Shown here: positions 4,977 to 5,148 of the stretch, piece by piece
How positions within the stretch are numbered: the stretch's first letter is position 1
Layout: every line of letters starts with the position of its first letter
DNA from: an uncultured Cellvibrio sp.
GTDB lineage: Bacteria; Pseudomonadota; Gammaproteobacteria; Pseudomonadales; Cellvibrionaceae
Direction: 5' to 3'
Assembly (NCBI GenBank): GCA_946886255.1
Contig: CAMPIG010000350.1
Location: 1-5,148, forward strand
Length of the DNA: 5,148 nt
The notes under the pieces: model-generated
What the model was told of the DNA's origin: nothing
Database searches by the model: none
The model's input: the letters and a program-made list of their open reading frames with translations, nothing else
Program-made: the position numbers and the translations under genes

Positions 4977-5096
4977 ATGATCATATCGTTCAAGTGTAAG
5001 GATACCGAGAAGCTAGCAAGCGGACGCCGCGTCAGACGCTTCGTCAATTTTGAGCGAGTTGCCTTGAGGAAAATTCGGCAACTTCAGGCTGCATGA
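4977..5096 (+). pseudogene. higB: HigB-like toxin, truncated after 39 codons
   Basis: From ATG 4977 the frame encodes MIISFKCKDTEKL, RRVRRFVNFERVALRKI and QLQAA, then TGA. This is the N-terminal part of the HigB/RelE-family toxin pattern (first strand, basic helix, second helix). Complete HigB proteins are about 90 residues, and the missing half contains the beta sheet and the RNA-cutting residues, so this copy should be inactive. No Shine-Dalgarno is seen before the ATG. The open frame extends upstream into the attC, but the family start is clearly the methionine at 4977. The stop overlaps an ATG (ATGA, 5093-5096) that may be the remnant start of higA, suggesting an internal deletion that joined the two genes. 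Confidence 0.7.
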
Positions 5097-5148
5097 ACCG
5101 CCCCGGATATTGCGGAGGCCCGTTGGTTTAAGTCACGCCGCCATTGCA
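5093..5148 (+). pseudogene. Damaged HigA-like antitoxin fragment, running off the window
   Basis: ATG 5093 opens MNRPGYCGGPLV and then stops at TAA. The frame beginning at 5095 instead reads PPRILRRPVGLSHAAIA to the window end. That recalls the HigA N-terminus (HPGEILRE...GLS...A), with several residues missing. So the start and the body are in different frames and the region looks frameshifted and shortened. The match is short and the gene continues outside the window, so this call is tentative. Confidence 0.4.

Larger units (their letters stand above)
1..5148 (+). mobile_element. Integron gene-cassette array, internal segment
   Basis: Eight R' cores ending attC-like sites are spaced through the window, each placed just after a gene or gene pair and just before the next. 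Taking the crossover between G and TT of each R' core, the cassettes are 49-1395, 1396-1938, 1939-2411, 2412-2877, 2878-3599, 3600-4154, 4155-4901 and 4902 to beyond the window. Short non-coding gaps, one or two genes per unit and unrelated gene contents are typical of integron cassettes. No integrase, attI or insertion sequence is seen. All attC sites face the same way, so array growth and the integrase should lie to the left. Array identity is well supported; host identity is not. Confidence 0.95.

Noticed and set aside
1..5148. CRISPR array, tRNA, rRNA or insertion sequence
   Set aside because: The only recurring elements are attC sites, which differ in sequence and spacing. No direct-repeat/spacer pattern, cloverleaf or transposase is visible.

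Overview
The window is a stretch of integron gene-cassette array. It holds seven complete cassettes, the tail of an eighth attC on the left, and the start of one more cassette on the right. The diagnosis rests on seven complete attC recombination sites plus one partial site. Each complete site opens with an R'' core ending in AAC (ACATAAC, ATTTAAC, TTATAAC and similar), closes with an R' core (GTTATGT, GTTAAAT, GTTATGC and similar), and carries imperfect dyad symmetry between them. No integrase gene, attI site or cassette promoter is present, so this is an internal piece. Given attC polarity, the integrase would lie to the left. The attC sites vary in length (about 72-108 bp) and central sequence. 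That points to cassettes of mixed origin in a proteobacterial, probably gammaproteobacterial or environmental, integron rather than a strongly homogenised Vibrio-type superintegron. The host cannot be named.

Layout, taking the crossover as between G and TT of each R' core. Cassette 1 (49-1395) carries two forward genes: a DUF5343-type protein and a Swt1-type HEPN protein, a likely RNase. Cassette 2 (1396-1938) carries an unrecognised soluble protein. Cassette 3 (1939-2411) carries a secreted protein with a coiled coil and a BamE/SmpA-like end. Cassette 4 (2412-2877) carries a small two-helix membrane protein whose reading frame ends inside its own attC. Cassette 5 (2878-3599) carries a vapBC toxin-antitoxin operon on the minus strand, opposite to every other gene, with its own probable operator/promoter. 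Cassette 6 (3600-4154) carries an Imm26-like immunity protein. Cassette 7 (4155-4901) carries an HNH endonuclease with an N-terminal winged-helix-like region. Cassette 8 (4902 to the window end) begins with a promoter and repeated operator of the toxin-antitoxin type. These are followed by a truncated HigB-like toxin frame and a damaged HigA-like fragment.

The functional theme is conflict and stabilisation: a HEPN module, VapBC, a decayed HigBA, an orphan immunity protein and an HNH nuclease. Forward genes mostly lack visible promoters and probably depend on distant transcription, whereas the two toxin-antitoxin cassettes carry their own signals. The genes do not form one pathway; each cassette is an independently mobile unit. 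The strongest candidate for an undescribed system is the DUF5343-HEPN gene pair, which is translationally linked inside a single cassette.
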